Shown piece by piece: positions 49,243 to 60,036 of a DNA stretch of 64,000 bases. How positions within the stretch are numbered: the stretch's first letter is position 1; each line of letters opens with the position of its first letter. The stretch comes from Capitella teleta. Lineage: Eukaryota > Annelida > Polychaeta > Capitellidae. The notes under the pieces are model-generated. The model did not search any database and was not told the origin of the DNA. It saw only the letters and a program-made list of their open reading frames with translations. Where the stretch lies: the NCBI GenBank assembly GCA_000328365.1, contig KB304922.1:33342-97341 (forward strand), read 5' to 3'. Made by a program: the position numbers and the translations under genes.

Positions 49243-50015
49243 ATGACATACCTTGATATCTTTTATTTAATCATTTTAAGGGGGTGGGGGTAATTTCAAG
49301 AAACAAATCAACGTAGGAAATGTGGGCTCCTCAGAAAATGTTTTCATAGCTTTTACTTCAGGTTTAGATTTTTGACTTTGGGGATTTGGTTTTTATTCTC
49401 CTTTATTGAAATAAGATATCTAAAGCAAACGGGCAGTTTTCTCTTTATAAAATGCCTGCTTGTGAGAACTCTTAAAACAGTCATCAGTGCGCCAAGTTCA
49501 CCGGAGTGCGTTATGATTTACCACCAGATGTTCACGAATCATAACGCAGGGGCACATGTACTAGTATCCCAGTTCACTGTTCTCCAGCGCTACTGTAAAG
49601 AAGCACCGGTACACACCGATGAAAACTCAACCCTATTTTGGTACATCCATTTCACTCGATTTCACATGACGTCACTCGGAATTCCCAAGATGGCTCAGAA
49701 GGCGAGGCGAGTGAAAATGAATTCACAGTATTTGCTGAATACGTCCAGTTGACTAAATGTTACTATAAATAGCAGCCATGTACCACCTGTCATCTGCGTG
49801 CCTGTGTCATTATATATATGACCAGGGAACCAGTGAAGTATCCCAGCAGACTACGATTTACCTGCCGAATGAAATCTTCACTCTTAATCAATTAATAGTA
49901 TTGAAGTCTTTACAATGCCTATGGGCAGACAAACAACTTTCTCACTTTAAAAAAAAAATGTATAATAGACAGGTCGAATAATTCAACACACTTCTAAAAT
50001 AAATACAGTAGCTAG

Positions 50016-50021
50016 TTTATT
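50016..50021 (-). terminator. Candidate polyadenylation signal of the sulfatase
   Basis: AATAAA on the - strand about 255 bases beyond the sulfatase stop codon, in AT-rich sequence. It is plausible in position but not proven. Confidence 0.4.
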
Positions 50022-50275
50022 AAAATCCTTCAGTGAATATCCCAACAAAATGTACAAAATTGATCAATACATAAAAAAAGCATTCAACGTCACATTCACT
50101 TTGCAAAATCAGCTGTATAAAAAATAGATTCATCAAATAAAATAATGAAATTGGAATGTCGATAGCTTAATCTATGGATAAATAGGTCTGAAACATCAAT
50201 TGATCATATGGCAAAATAAGATGTTAGAAATAAGAATTGCACTTATGAATACATGGCACATGCACAATATTCCGT

Positions 50276-53200
50276 TTACTTCCAAGGTCCGAACGCTCCT
50301 CCATGAAAGGCAGGGTTCGATTCAGGTTCTAACGGGGGAAAGCGAACAGGCACAGAAGTGGCGTTATATTGACACAGCCTTTCCAACAGTTGGTCAACGA
50401 TCTGCAAAGTCACACCATCAATGAAGTGGTCAGTTTTAACCATAAGAACTGACCTGAGGGTAGACAGCGCTGAGGTCATTCGTCTCATTGGGGTCAGCAT
50501 CAACGTTGAATAGCCAGAAGTTCTGTTCTTTGCCAGAAGTGTCCATGATGCCTTGAGTGCTATCCTCAGGAGGCGGAATCCAACTACCATTCCCTATAAT
50601 TATTAAAAATAACCATGAGCTGAAATCTGAGTCTCTTTTTTGCTCACCAGGGTCGCCTGTGATTAACTTCCAATCGCCATAGCGAATGGCCGCTCGGACT
50701 CTGGTATCAAACGTGCTGTTTGGCCTTGCATGGCCCTTGGGTTCCATCAGAGGATCAATATTATGTAAGATTTCCTTGCGCGGACTTTCCGTTCCTTTAC
50801 TGGAATTAATGCAAAAGAACAAAAATGTGCTGGTGGTTTTTGTTTACAAGTTTAATGAGATCGTACGTCAACATATCCCAGACGTTATATCCGTCAAGCT
50901 TCATGCCAGTTGTGTTGCCCCCGGCGACATGCACAAGAGTCGGCAGCCAATCAGAGACATGCATTAATCCTTTTGATTTCCCTCCTGAATTTGGCAAAAG
51001 AGGACTGTGCACGAAGCCTACGCCCCGCATACCTCCCTCCCACAGGGAAATCTTCCAGCCTCGTAGCGGCCAGTTATTTCCTCCTCTGTGAATCTGGCCT
51101 CCATTGTCTTAACAAACAAAAATATCAATAATCATTTTAAACCAAGCGTAAATGATGCCTCCCCACCAGTGGAGAACGCAAGCACAGTTTCATCCCACAT
51201 TTCATACTTCTTAAACAGATCGCGAATTTTGCCAACAGCCTCGTCCATAGCTGCCACCATGCCTATAGAGCAAAACCAAACATTCACACGGCACCAGTAA
51301 ACAGAAACCAACCCTACCAGCATAGGTTCTGCGATTATTATCTTTGATGTGAGAGTATTTATCCGAATATTCCTTCGGGACTTCGAGAGGCTCGTGAACT
51401 GATTGCAAAGGCAGATAAAGGAAGAGGGGCTGTGGAGGAAAAATCAGCGAGAAATAAAGCCAATGCATGTAATTACCTTATCTGGAGAATATATCTTGTG
51501 ATTCAGCAGGATTTCATTCACACGACTCACGTACAAGTACGTAGAATAATCAGTAAGATTCCACTGGATGTCGTCGTTCAACCTGAAGTCATAACCGCAG
51601 TACGGGTGGCAGTAACTCTTGTCGTAGTAATCTTCACATCCATTCAGGTATCCATAGTACGTGTCAAAGCCTCGATTGTGAGGCAAGTACTCTTCCTTGT
51701 AATAACCTAGATGCCATTTGCCAGCCATGTGAGTAGCGTATCCGGCTTCTCTCATTTTGTCAGCGATGGTCGGGAATTCGAGAGGAAGGCCATTGGCCTG
51801 GGCAGGCCAGATGACGTTGTGCTGAAGGCCGGTGTGGATCTGAGGAGAGAAGACCATAAAGTGAGAACTCAAGTGGAGGCATTGAAAGGCAACATTCACA
51901 CTCTGGGTGTATTCAATTGGCTCAGAAAGAAAACCCAGCCACCACTGACTAAGTGAGCATATCAGTCACGTGAGATCGCTCTAGAAATTCAATCTTAACT
52001 CAGGTCGTCATCATCCATCGTACCATACAGTGAAAGGTTTCTGAGCAAGTTGACTTCCAGCTAAGAAGACTTGGATGTCAGAGAGGACACGATCATTGCA
52101 TTAGACAGTAAGCTTACGAAATGGCAGTCATGAAAAACGTGAAATGCTAGCTGTGCCTGTGGGCAGTAAACACTTTCACCAGTACATCTATGGACGCGAA
52201 ATGGTAAATACACAAATGTGGTAGATGCTCAAGATGCGACACAAGCAACAGCAAGAGCAGAGCCACTGAGGAAGATGCAGACCAACAACCTAAATATGGG
52301 GTTTTAGTGTTTTAGGTCGGCGGCTGCGTATCTTACATCATCACACACCTTGAATTTTCCACCTTTCAGGTTCTACTAAATTGCGACCATCTTTATAATG
52401 TTTATTTGATGTCAATTTACAGCTTTTACATACATGTAGCTCTATATTCAAATATTGCAATACATTGTATCACTACTATCAGTGCATAATGTGGGCTTTA
52501 GGAAGAGTGAAAGCATTCTCAAATTTAAAATATTAGAGATCGTAGATGGTGCATCGGTCCCGATCTCATCTCCACCCTTTTGAGGTGCCACTTGTGAGAG
52601 TTGATCTGTGTACTAAAGCAGACCCCAGGCTGAGCTCAGCTCAATCGCAGAAACTATTATTCCATTCTGATCAATACTAGTACCAAGGCAAGACGAGCTG
52701 AAAGTAAGGACAGCATTTGGAGAATGACTCAGTGCTAGAGCCACCCTCCAGGTTCGTTATCATGGCTTGTTGTGTGTACAATATTTTCAATCTTGTTTCA
52801 GTTTCTTTGCCTTATTCTGTTTATTTAATAAATTTGGAAACCACAAACGAGTCAGACTCCTTCCTCGATAACATTGGCGCCCAATATCTAATTTTGGGAT
52901 TTTAAGAACACTGAGAATATGGCGCATTGGCGCATTAATTTATTGGCCTCTCGCAACACTTTTTCTCTACATCTGATCACTGATTATAATTTAGTATGCA
53001 CTGCAATTGGCTTTATTGTGATGAAAATTAAATGGAATTCTGACCGCAATAAATTTAGTTAGCATGAGATTTGTGCTAGGGAAGTACACCAAAAAATGTC
53101 TGCACATATTGACAATTCGATCAAAAAGCCAATCCCACTGTTAAAAAATAATTATTATGCAACATATAATAAATTTTGATGCTATGCGGAAAAGACATAT

Positions 53201-56200
53201 ATATTTAGGGCATCTACTAATGCCTTACAATTTTGCTCATTTGCTAATTTAGTTATTTCATATCATTATACATGTATGTCTCTGAGAAATATTACTGTTC
53301 AAGGGACAAAAAAAAGACTGTAACGATATATTTAATATATTTATGCATAATTGCATATGTTAATAATTATATCACTATTTTAATTATTTGATCCATATTC
53401 CTAACATAATACAAAATACCACAAGAGGACTTAGTGGTGCTTTGTATCAGACCTACTTTGGATTTATTAATTTCAATAAAACCTGGCACATACATGCGAA
53501 TTAACATGAAAATGTGTTTGACATATAATTGTAAAATTCAATTAAATGAATTAATGTTTTCCAGTTTTTACCAATGTTTAATTACCAGAGCAAACATAAA
53601 TCAAGGCCAGTACTAGTGCTCTCTTCTGGGCTTCATATGACCATTTTATAATAATTCCATCAATCATATTACAAACACAATTTATTTTTCATTGATATGA
53701 TGAGAATAAATAGTCTATATTACTCTATAATTGATTTTGAATTAGCGTCTCCCACATTTTGATGAAATGCCGACCCCTGCTTCACTCAAATAAGTGCTAG
53801 ATGTGATCACGTGACTTTCTGGGAAATTCAGTGCATGGAAAACTAGCCTATATTCCTAGTCAAATTTAAACTTTCTGTGATAACGCTTTCTATGTTAGGC
53901 CGAGAACTTTTCGAACAACCCTTGTATGTAGACTAGTGCAATAGTTTCATAATCAGAGATAATTTGTAAATGGCTTTAATAATTAATTATCGGATCCGTC
54001 AGTACCCCTCCCTCATATCAAAGTAATCAAACCTTAACATTAATTCCTGTTGCTCCATACATATTCATGAGAATGAGAATCTCACAGCTGGCAAGTAGGC
54101 ACTAATGGCATAAGGAATAAATGAAGGTGGTGAAGGCACTCACACTGTCTGACAGACTGACACTATGGTTGATTAGGCGTTGATGCCTCAGATAGTCATT
54201 CGGAAATGTAAAAATTGTCATCAGAAGCGGCACAGAATAAGATGAAAAGGAGCTTGTAAAAACAACGCTGTCGACAGCTATGACAACCTAATAACAAGGG
54301 AGACACAACCTTTATGACATAATTCATTTAGCATGGCATTGGGTTCTGGTTTTTCGCATTCATAGTGAAGAAATTAATTGTGATTACATAAACTTGTATT
54401 AATATTTCATATAGCTGATTCGCATATTGATGCATATTTTTAAACTGGTTTCCTTACCCATTAAATGAATCATTTTTATATCACTGATTCATTCATTGAT
54501 TCATTCAATGTGATATAAATGAGTCTGTTTCCGCCCAGGTCACACCAGTCAAATCTCCAATGAGAAGTGGGCGGCTGCAGCGACTCACAACTGTAAACTC
54601 ATCTTATCCCATGAGCTAAAGTTTTGTATTAAATCATGTGCTCACCACTTGAGTGACTGTTTATCTCTGTAATCTCTTAAACTTTCAATCCTCATGATTG
54701 GTCAATTTTATCCACGAGATAATTTCAGTACAATTTTGCATGAAGAGCACCGAATTAATTAATCAAGTATTTAAGCTCATTTATCTTGTATCCTTAAAGC
54801 TCCAAAGTTTGGCATTCCGATCATTAAAGGGAGGGAGAACTGGTTAAAAATGGACTTTGAGTCGTTATTTGATGCACCAAAAATGATTCCACACAAGGAA
54901 TATCATCGCTAACGATTTCGCGGGAGATATATTGCTAACTAGGCGTGACGTCAGGAGCTGTGAGTTCCCCATCTTTTACAATGAGCCTCGTCATATCAGC
55001 GTGTCCTGCGACTAAATCCCTGGATATTTTTTTATTTTATTTTCGGAAATAGATAGAATAATCATTTTGCCACCAGTCAGGCGCAAAAAAAAATATTTTT
55101 TGCTATTTTTCTTATTTTAACAAGCAATTGTCTAGGACACCTACCATGGTTTCTCATTCTGAAACAGTAAAAAGGTCAGCCAGAGTGCACCACGCATGCG
55201 CAATACTGACGCTTTTGTTTCATAAAAAACAAAGATGTCCTTTTATGGCGAAGATGGTCTGCTGTGATTGGCTGAAATCGATAGCTTCACGAGGGGAACG
55301 GGACCAATCACGGCAAGCCATCAGCTGACGTTTGCCTCCTATACTTCGTAATGGAAGCCATTCTCCCATAGGTCACGAAGGAGTGTTTGCAGGAAAGACT
55401 ATCTTTAATTGATACGAAAGGGTGAGCAGTGAAATAGATGACAGAGAGAGAGCTAATTACAATGAGATGAATGATTGAGCGTATGATTACATGACCTGAT
55501 CACTACAATGTCTACCATACCAACGATGGTACCATGTTAAAGAATAAAGATCTCAATGCTTTTTAATGGCGCTATGCATTTCTAAAAAAGTGTTACAAAA
55601 CAGATCGCAATGTAAAAACCATGCTAAGATAACAGAAATAAATATTTGGTATGGTTAGTCTAACAGGTCAATCTGCTATTCCTATCATTTCTATTTCAAT
55701 TTCAACAACATTTACCGTACGCGTAAATATCTTCGCGGGGAATAATATTGACGATCAACCTATTTGCTAGCATTTCGTGAATAACAATGTTCGCAATTGA
55801 CGGTTTTTCTTTTGTTTTAATTTTCTTGGCCCTGGTTCCTGGGAAATGAATTAAAGCCGCGCTCCCGCCGGCATGAGCGAGGCCTAGAAAGATCGACCCT
55901 AATTGGCTCGAAGTCGCTGCAGTTGCATTATTCCTGGAAAGTCAATTTTGAGGTCACCCTGGAAACCGACCTTGTTCAATGTCAAGCTCGGCTAGAAATA
56001 AGTCAACCTTTTGTTGACCCTCTCATTCAGTCTTCTCACGAGTTCTGATACGAGTCCATCATGTCCATCACACGTGAACAGCGTATTATAATTACTGGGT
56101 AATATATTTCAACAAGACGGTGGTAGGCCAATAAGGTTCGAACATTTTCTTTCAAGGACTTGTGCAGCTGCAGAAACAAATAGGCAATTAGCGCTGTGGC

Positions 56201-57787
56201 TTGTATGCATTGCGACCGCTGGCAATTAAGACAGCTCATTCGGAGTTTGGCCTGCTGTGTCAAAACTAAAATTCGCGAGGAATTAAATTCGCGATGGTGA
56301 TAGAGTTTCACATATTTCACGCCAATTATTCCCTGCGAAGATATTTACGCGTACGGTATGCCAATTTATCACCATTAATAGATTGCACTCATCTAAGACT
56401 CGGCGAATATTCATATTCGTTATTCGGCGAATAGTGGGGTGCCGCCGAAGCTTCGTTATTCGTGTTTTAATCCGAATCGTTGACCCGAATAGTGGAAAAA
56501 CCATTTTCAGTATTTGATCCATTTCATGTCTTCAAGACATGTTGAAACAATCTCAATAGTCCACAGACTCAGATATAACCCTCGACGGCATGTTTACAAT
56601 TCAAAGACAAAGACCGTGTCAATTACCATGAAATGAAATCTTACCCTCCCCCTTCCCGCTAAACTTTGCCTTCAGGCACAGCAAACAATACGCGGCTCAC
56701 TTTAAGGCTAGGAGTATTGAATGATACATTCAATACTTTGAATGTTTTCAAAGTATTGAATGTGTTTTATTTTATAAATAAAATAAAATTTTATTTTATA
56801 AATTAAATAAAATTTTATTTTATAAATAAAATAAAATTTTATTTTATAAATTAAATAAAATTGAAATAATAATAGAAAGTTGTGATTGTAGGGTTTTTTT
56901 TGGGGGGGGGGGTTTCACAATCACAACTATTCGTATTCGGCGAATAGTAACCACCCAAATATCCAAATATTCGTTATTCGTTATTCGGGTTATTTCGCTA
57001 TTCGCCCAGCCTTACACTCATCATTCCGCGATATTTCAACAGGGGCCCGGAAAGTTGGGGGAAAGTTAGCGATTTGCGTATGTCTCCACCTCTTGTCTAG
57101 CAACCTTGCACATCTCCGTCATTGTATGCTTTTGCTGGGAAGAGAGGAAGCATGCAATTATTAATTTATTATGAGTGAAGATAAACTGACTTGTGACGGG
57201 ATTCGATCTCGAACCGTACACCTCAAATCACCACCGGTTTATCCGATTGCGCCAGCGCGGAATTTGATAAAGGTGTTGAGTTATGTGTGCATTATAAGCA
57301 CGGTGAATGCTAGGTCATTATAATATTATAATGTGACCTCATGACCTGATAAGATGTGTGGTATTGGAGAGGCACGTGGCTTTGTTGTGTCATGTGACAA
57401 CCGTTTAACTTGGCTTATGTTGAATGGACGCAGGAGCCAGCCGAAAGGAGTGGTACGGCTACGAAATTCCCAGAAAGTCATGTGTATGATGTGATCACCT
57501 CTGCCTCTGGCACCAATTTGAGTGAAGCAGGGATAAAGTTATCATAAACTGACCTGATAAACGCCACTCATAAACTGGCTGCGGGTAGGAGAGCAGATGG
57601 GCTGAACGTAGTAATTTTCCAAGCGGATTCCGTTGTAAGCGAGATCGTCGAGAACTGGCGTGCGTATTTTAGAGCCATGATAACCAATATCATGCCATCC
57701 GTAATCGTCTGACATGATGAACAATATGTTGGGGGGCTTAGCATCGATTCCCATGAACAGTAATAGCATGAACCCCAGCAACATCAT
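50276..57787 (-). CDS. ARSB-like: Arylsulfatase B-type lysosomal sulfatase
   Basis: Eight coding exons (57787-57554, 51839-51477, 51429-51318, 51262-51167, 51107-50867, 50799-50648, 50593-50454, 50401-50276) join in frame to 487 aa. The sequence follows human arylsulfatase B (N-acetylgalactosamine-4-sulfatase, 533 aa as I recall it) along its whole length. Residues 1-16 are a signal peptide. Metal ligands Asp27-Asp28 (SDDYGW) and Asp269-Asn270 (STDNGG) are present, as is the formylglycine site Cys65 in CSPTRSQ and the GKWHLG motif (Lys119, His121). The end GPWK matches the family C-terminus. All catalytic positions I can check are intact, so it should hydrolyse 4-sulfate from N-acetylgalactosamine in dermatan or chondroitin sulfate after activation by formylglycine-generating enzyme. 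A possible splice acceptor just before the ATG hints at a non-coding first exon. The 5.7-kb first intron is full of transposons. Invertebrates often have many paralogues, so exact orthology is unsure. Confidence 0.94.
53886..53926 (-). mobile_element. mariner-like terminus in sulfatase intron 1
   Basis: Reverse complement of the terminus at 35045-35085: on the - strand it opens AAGGGTTGTTCGAAAAG and continues TTCTCGGCCTAACATA. On the - strand the next roughly 130 bases (53755-53885) include CCCAGAAAGTCACGTGATCA and TTTGAGTGAAGCAGGG, which recur at 57464-57535. This marks a degraded mariner copy whose other end was not found. Confidence 0.5.
54472..54522. repeat. Hairpin with ATTC-rich loop
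   Basis: Arms TTTATATCAC and GTGATATAAA enclose a loop of repeated TGATTCATTCA steps. It is a minor structure within sulfatase intron 1. Confidence 0.55.
54824..54930 (+). repeat. Dispersed repeat family R2, copy 2
   Basis: Same family as 21588-21700, with shared TGAGTCGTTATTTGATGCAC and ACACAAGGAATATCATC. It starts near TTAAAGGGAGGG. The class is unknown. Confidence 0.6.
55228..55336. promoter_or_regulatory. Promoter-like cluster inside sulfatase intron 1
   Basis: Within about 100 bases: GCGAAGATGGTC (YY1-like), GATTGG at 55266-55271 (inverted CCAAT box), CCAAT at 55304-55308, and CAGCTG at about 55321-55326 (E-box). The paired CCAAT boxes in opposite orientation are suggestive of an NF-Y promoter. 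This could be an alternative sulfatase promoter, the promoter of an unannotated transcript, or chance. Confidence 0.25.
55715..56356. mobile_element. TA-inserting MITE nested in the mariner MITE
   Basis: A 642-bp element with inverted ends CCGTACGCGTAAATATCTTC and GAAGATATTTACGCGTACGG; the similarity continues inward to GGGAAT. The target TA is duplicated (55713-55714, 56357-56358), and removing the element restores the mariner MITE sequence. No transposase frame was seen. TA insertion suggests a Tc1/mariner-type or similar transposase, different from its host. Confidence 0.85.
56394..57014. mobile_element. hAT-like MITE nested in the mariner MITE
   Basis: A 621-bp element with ends TAAGACTCGGCGAATA and TATTCGCCCAGCCTTA (imperfect TIRs), flanked by a perfect 8-bp duplication CACTCATC (56386-56393 and 57015-57022), the hallmark of hAT insertions. 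The ends are filled with ATTCGGCGAATA-type palindromes. The centre carries a 24-bp AT-rich array and a 12-bp hairpin (AGTTGTGATTGT/ACAATCACAACT) around a T8G10 run. It has no coding capacity. Confidence 0.85.
56765..56860. repeat. 24-bp AT-only array with 48-bp higher-order period
   Basis: Four contiguous 24-bp units of pure A/T. Units 1 and 3 are identical to each other and so are 2 and 4; the two types differ by one base (AATAAAAT versus AATTAAAT). The true repeat is thus 48 bp twice. Each unit is almost self-complementary, so the array can fold on itself. It lies inside the hAT-like MITE. Confidence 0.88.
57186..57265 (-). mobile_element. tRNA-like SINE head or tRNA relic
   Basis: On the - strand a perfect A-box TGGCGCAATCGG is followed by a B-box-like GGTTCGAGATCG, with tRNA-like spacing shorter than in the 18.6-kb SINE. 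Terminal stems of a full tRNA cloverleaf cannot be drawn convincingly. It is probably the head of a second SINE family or a tRNA pseudogene. Confidence 0.45.
57441..57535 (-). mobile_element. mariner-like relic touching sulfatase exon 1
   Basis: Shares TTCCCAGAAAGTCA, GTGATCAC and TTGAGTGAAGCAGGG in order with the reverse complement of 53760-53850, but is diverged. It stops about 20 bases before the exon 1 donor at 57553. The element is only a fragment; its position so close to the splice donor is notable. Confidence 0.45.
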
Positions 57788-58586
57788 GACTTCTGTCTGC
57801 AAATGACTTTAACCCGTAACCAAATGAAAACAAACCAGGGCCTTCCCGGGGTGATCACATGATCTGCATCACATGATTTTTCATGAAAGGATATGGTATT
57901 GCTAAATGGAATCAACTATTTTTATATTTTTCAAAACCGCATTCATACACTCCCGTTACCAGTCGTTACGGGGCACGGGTCAGTGGCTGCCAGTACCATG
58001 AGTACAGTCGGCCCTTATTAATTCGAGTTTTATTAATTCGACTCGATGCTCGGGGACGGATCTGTCACAATTTTAATTGAACGTATAAATCCGATTCCCT
58101 TGATTTCCTACTTCTATTTTTGGCTACCAAATTAAAGTTTCCCTTAATTCTGTCAATCACGTCCGAGACGGCTGCAGTATATGCAGCCAGCCAGTTTTGT
58201 TGCTGACACAACACAGCACTGGTAAAGACTGGTATATATATAGGTAACTCCGCATATCGCAATTCCGCTTAATCGCAATATTTCAAATGACAAATATGCC
58301 TTGCAATTAACTGAAACCTACTGTACTAAGGTTCATGAATACATTACAAAACATCCATACTAATCATATCTCTTGTCAATAGTTGTTGAATCTTCAAAAA
58401 ATATTGATGAATAATTTTATTTTGTTCATAATACAAATTTGTATAAATGCATATAATTTGCATAAATATGCAGCACATGGTCTGCCATAAAAAGCTAGCC
58501 TATCCTTATGAAAAATCGCCTTTCACCAACAATAATATTAGAGTAGCCTACTAATGTTCATGAATACATTGGGGACATCAAATAGA
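57788..58586. other. 5' flank of the sulfatase gene
   Basis: On the - strand CATTTGCAG at 57794-57802 could be a splice acceptor for a leader exon further upstream. No TATA box is clear. No other gene recognised. Confidence 0.35.
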
Positions 58587-58735
58587 ACAGTGGGTTAAAC
58601 CGCTGTCTGCAATCCTATGCCGACCGTGGGAGTCGAGGTCCCGGATTTGAGACCCGATCAGGCCACGGGCATTATGATTGTAAATTACAATTGTAATTCT
58701 TTGGTGACTCAGCAGTGCTGCCCAACTGCGTAACA
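58587..58735 (+). mobile_element. tRNA-derived SINE, truncated
   Basis: Corresponds to the first half of the 18.6-kb SINE (CAGTGGGTTAAACCGCTG, CAATCCTATGCCGACCGTGG, TGCCCAACTGCGTAACA). It lacks the first bases of the head and stops where the body continues in the other copies. It abuts the GC-rich CGGCTG tract. The B-box is altered (GGATTTGAGACCC). Confidence 0.78.
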
Positions 58736-58925
58736 AAATATTTGGATTGAATCGGCTGAGAGCCGCTGATTACAGTGATCGGCTGATAGCGGCTGGCTGA
58801 CAGCACCAATTGGTGGCAGCTGGCTAAACGGCCAATCGGCGGCGGCTAGTACATATCGGCGGCGGCTCCGGGGTCTATAGGCTGATCCACGGGCGATCGG
58901 GATCAGCCATAGTATAGGGCTTAAT
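58736..58925. repeat. GC-rich CGGCTG-type dispersed repeat
   Basis: Rich in GGCTGATAGCGGCTGGC and TCGGCGGCGGCT steps; internally repetitive. The end GGCGATCGGGATCAGCCATA is shared with 38710-38740, and the body resembles the inverse of 27595-27700. Dispersed copies in one window argue for an old repeat family rather than a CpG island. Confidence 0.5.
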
Positions 58926-59813
58926 TGTCTGCACATTGGAGTGCTCTGGTGGTCTGGGTGATAGGGCCCTGACATCCCGGGCAAAGTGTGTCTTCACTTT
59001 CTAAACAGGACTTCTGTGAACTGCTGGATGGATCACTGTGAATAGATTTATGAAACACTGTATTATTTTACGCTTCGTTTTCTCCTACGTTGATACTTTT
59101 CCTTCATGTTCGTTTGTATTATATTTTAGCACAACCCAATTGAGCGCAAGCGCTGCCTTTCCGATTTCCAATTTTTTGGGTTTGTAATCATTGGAAATTC
59201 GGTACTCGGTTCAATTAGCTTTAATTAATCATGAAACCCCACCCCCTCCCCTTTTTTCGATCTTGTGTGATATACTTAACTAATTAAATAGCATCACCGG
59301 TCTGTTTACATGAAATGCAATGTCGCTCCGCCAAGACAGTAGACTCCCCTTGAGTAGACGCAGAGACGTTTCCCCAGAGGGGAAACGTCTTGAGTAGACT
59401 GTAGTAGAGTAAAATAAGAGTAACAATGTCGCTTGGCAACGGGACTGGGACCAGGGTAGCTCCTCAAGCCGGTGTGTAGGAACTGCTCCTCTACCCTTGG
59501 GGTAGCTAGGCCCGGGGAAAAGTTGGACGAGGGTGTGCCTTCACCGAATAGAACATCTCAGCTGTACAAAAAAATCATGAAAACGTACCACTAATAATTT
59601 GTTTGTGTAAATACTGACAAAGCTGGGCCACATGATGGCACATGCCATGCATTCGTCGGAAGCGCGATCCAGAATCATGCATATTCATGAGTGAGATATA
59701 GGGCCAGGTATATGACTGCGTGTAATACACTATGTAAAGAGATGTAAACTTTTTATTGCATGAAGACCACATAATTATATTAATAACTATAATTAATAAT
59801 TAGGCAAGTTATA
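58926..59813. other. Intergenic, no gene recognised
   Basis: AT-rich apart from the 59.4-kb hairpin and the GC-rich piece 59440-59540. No supported exon. Confidence 0.35.
59364..59390. repeat. Perfect 12-bp hairpin between direct repeats
   Basis: AGACGTTTCCCC and GGGGAAACGTCT separated by AGA. Direct repeats TTGAGTAGAC lie on each side (59350-59359 and 59390-59399), the second sharing one base with the arm. The layout resembles a tiny foldback insertion with duplicated flanks. Confidence 0.7.
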
Positions 59814-60034
59814 AAGTTACAGACCCGTAATCCAAGTAGACACTTACAGACCTGATGTTGCAAATTCCTTATTAAGTCAAACAGACTATCAACATACACA
59901 TGCATGCAGTCTTAAGTTGGTAATGGATGCATATGAAGAATAATCAAACAAAATGACTCACCTTGTATCATTAAAAAAACATAGAAAAAGCATAATTTTG
60001 AGGTCTGTAACTTGGGATTACAGGTCTGTAACTT
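59814..60034. mobile_element. 221-bp TA-flanked MITE
   Basis: Inverted ends AAGTTACAGACCCGTAATCC and GGATTACAGGTCTGTAACTT, with TA on both sides (59812-59813, 60035-60036). The motif TACAGACC/GGTCTGTA occurs again just inside each end (59847 and 60001 areas), giving doubled subterminal sites that a transposase could bind. No coding capacity. Confidence 0.78.
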
Positions 60035-60036
60035 TA

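Larger units (their letters stand above)
48562..50275. other. Intergenic, 3' side of the sulfatase gene
   Basis: No gene recognised. It includes a lone MITE end (49202-49242) and the probable sulfatase polyadenylation signal at 50016. Confidence 0.35.
55532..57040 (+). mobile_element. mariner-type MITE, copy 3, interrupted by two other elements
   Basis: Pieces 55532-55714, 56357-56393 and 57015-57040 align consecutively with the complete copy at 61166-61845 (GATCTCAATGCT, GTTACAAAACAGATCGCAAT, ATTTATC, GCACTCA, GCGATATTTC). The gaps are exactly filled by the elements at 55715-56356 and 56394-57014. The left terminus and the right half are missing, so this copy was truncated as well as interrupted. 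It is the oldest layer of the nest. Confidence 0.85.

Noticed and set aside
58736-58925. CpG-island promoter
   Set aside because: The GC-rich tract is internally repetitive and related pieces occur at 27.6 and 38.7 kb, which fits a dispersed repeat better.
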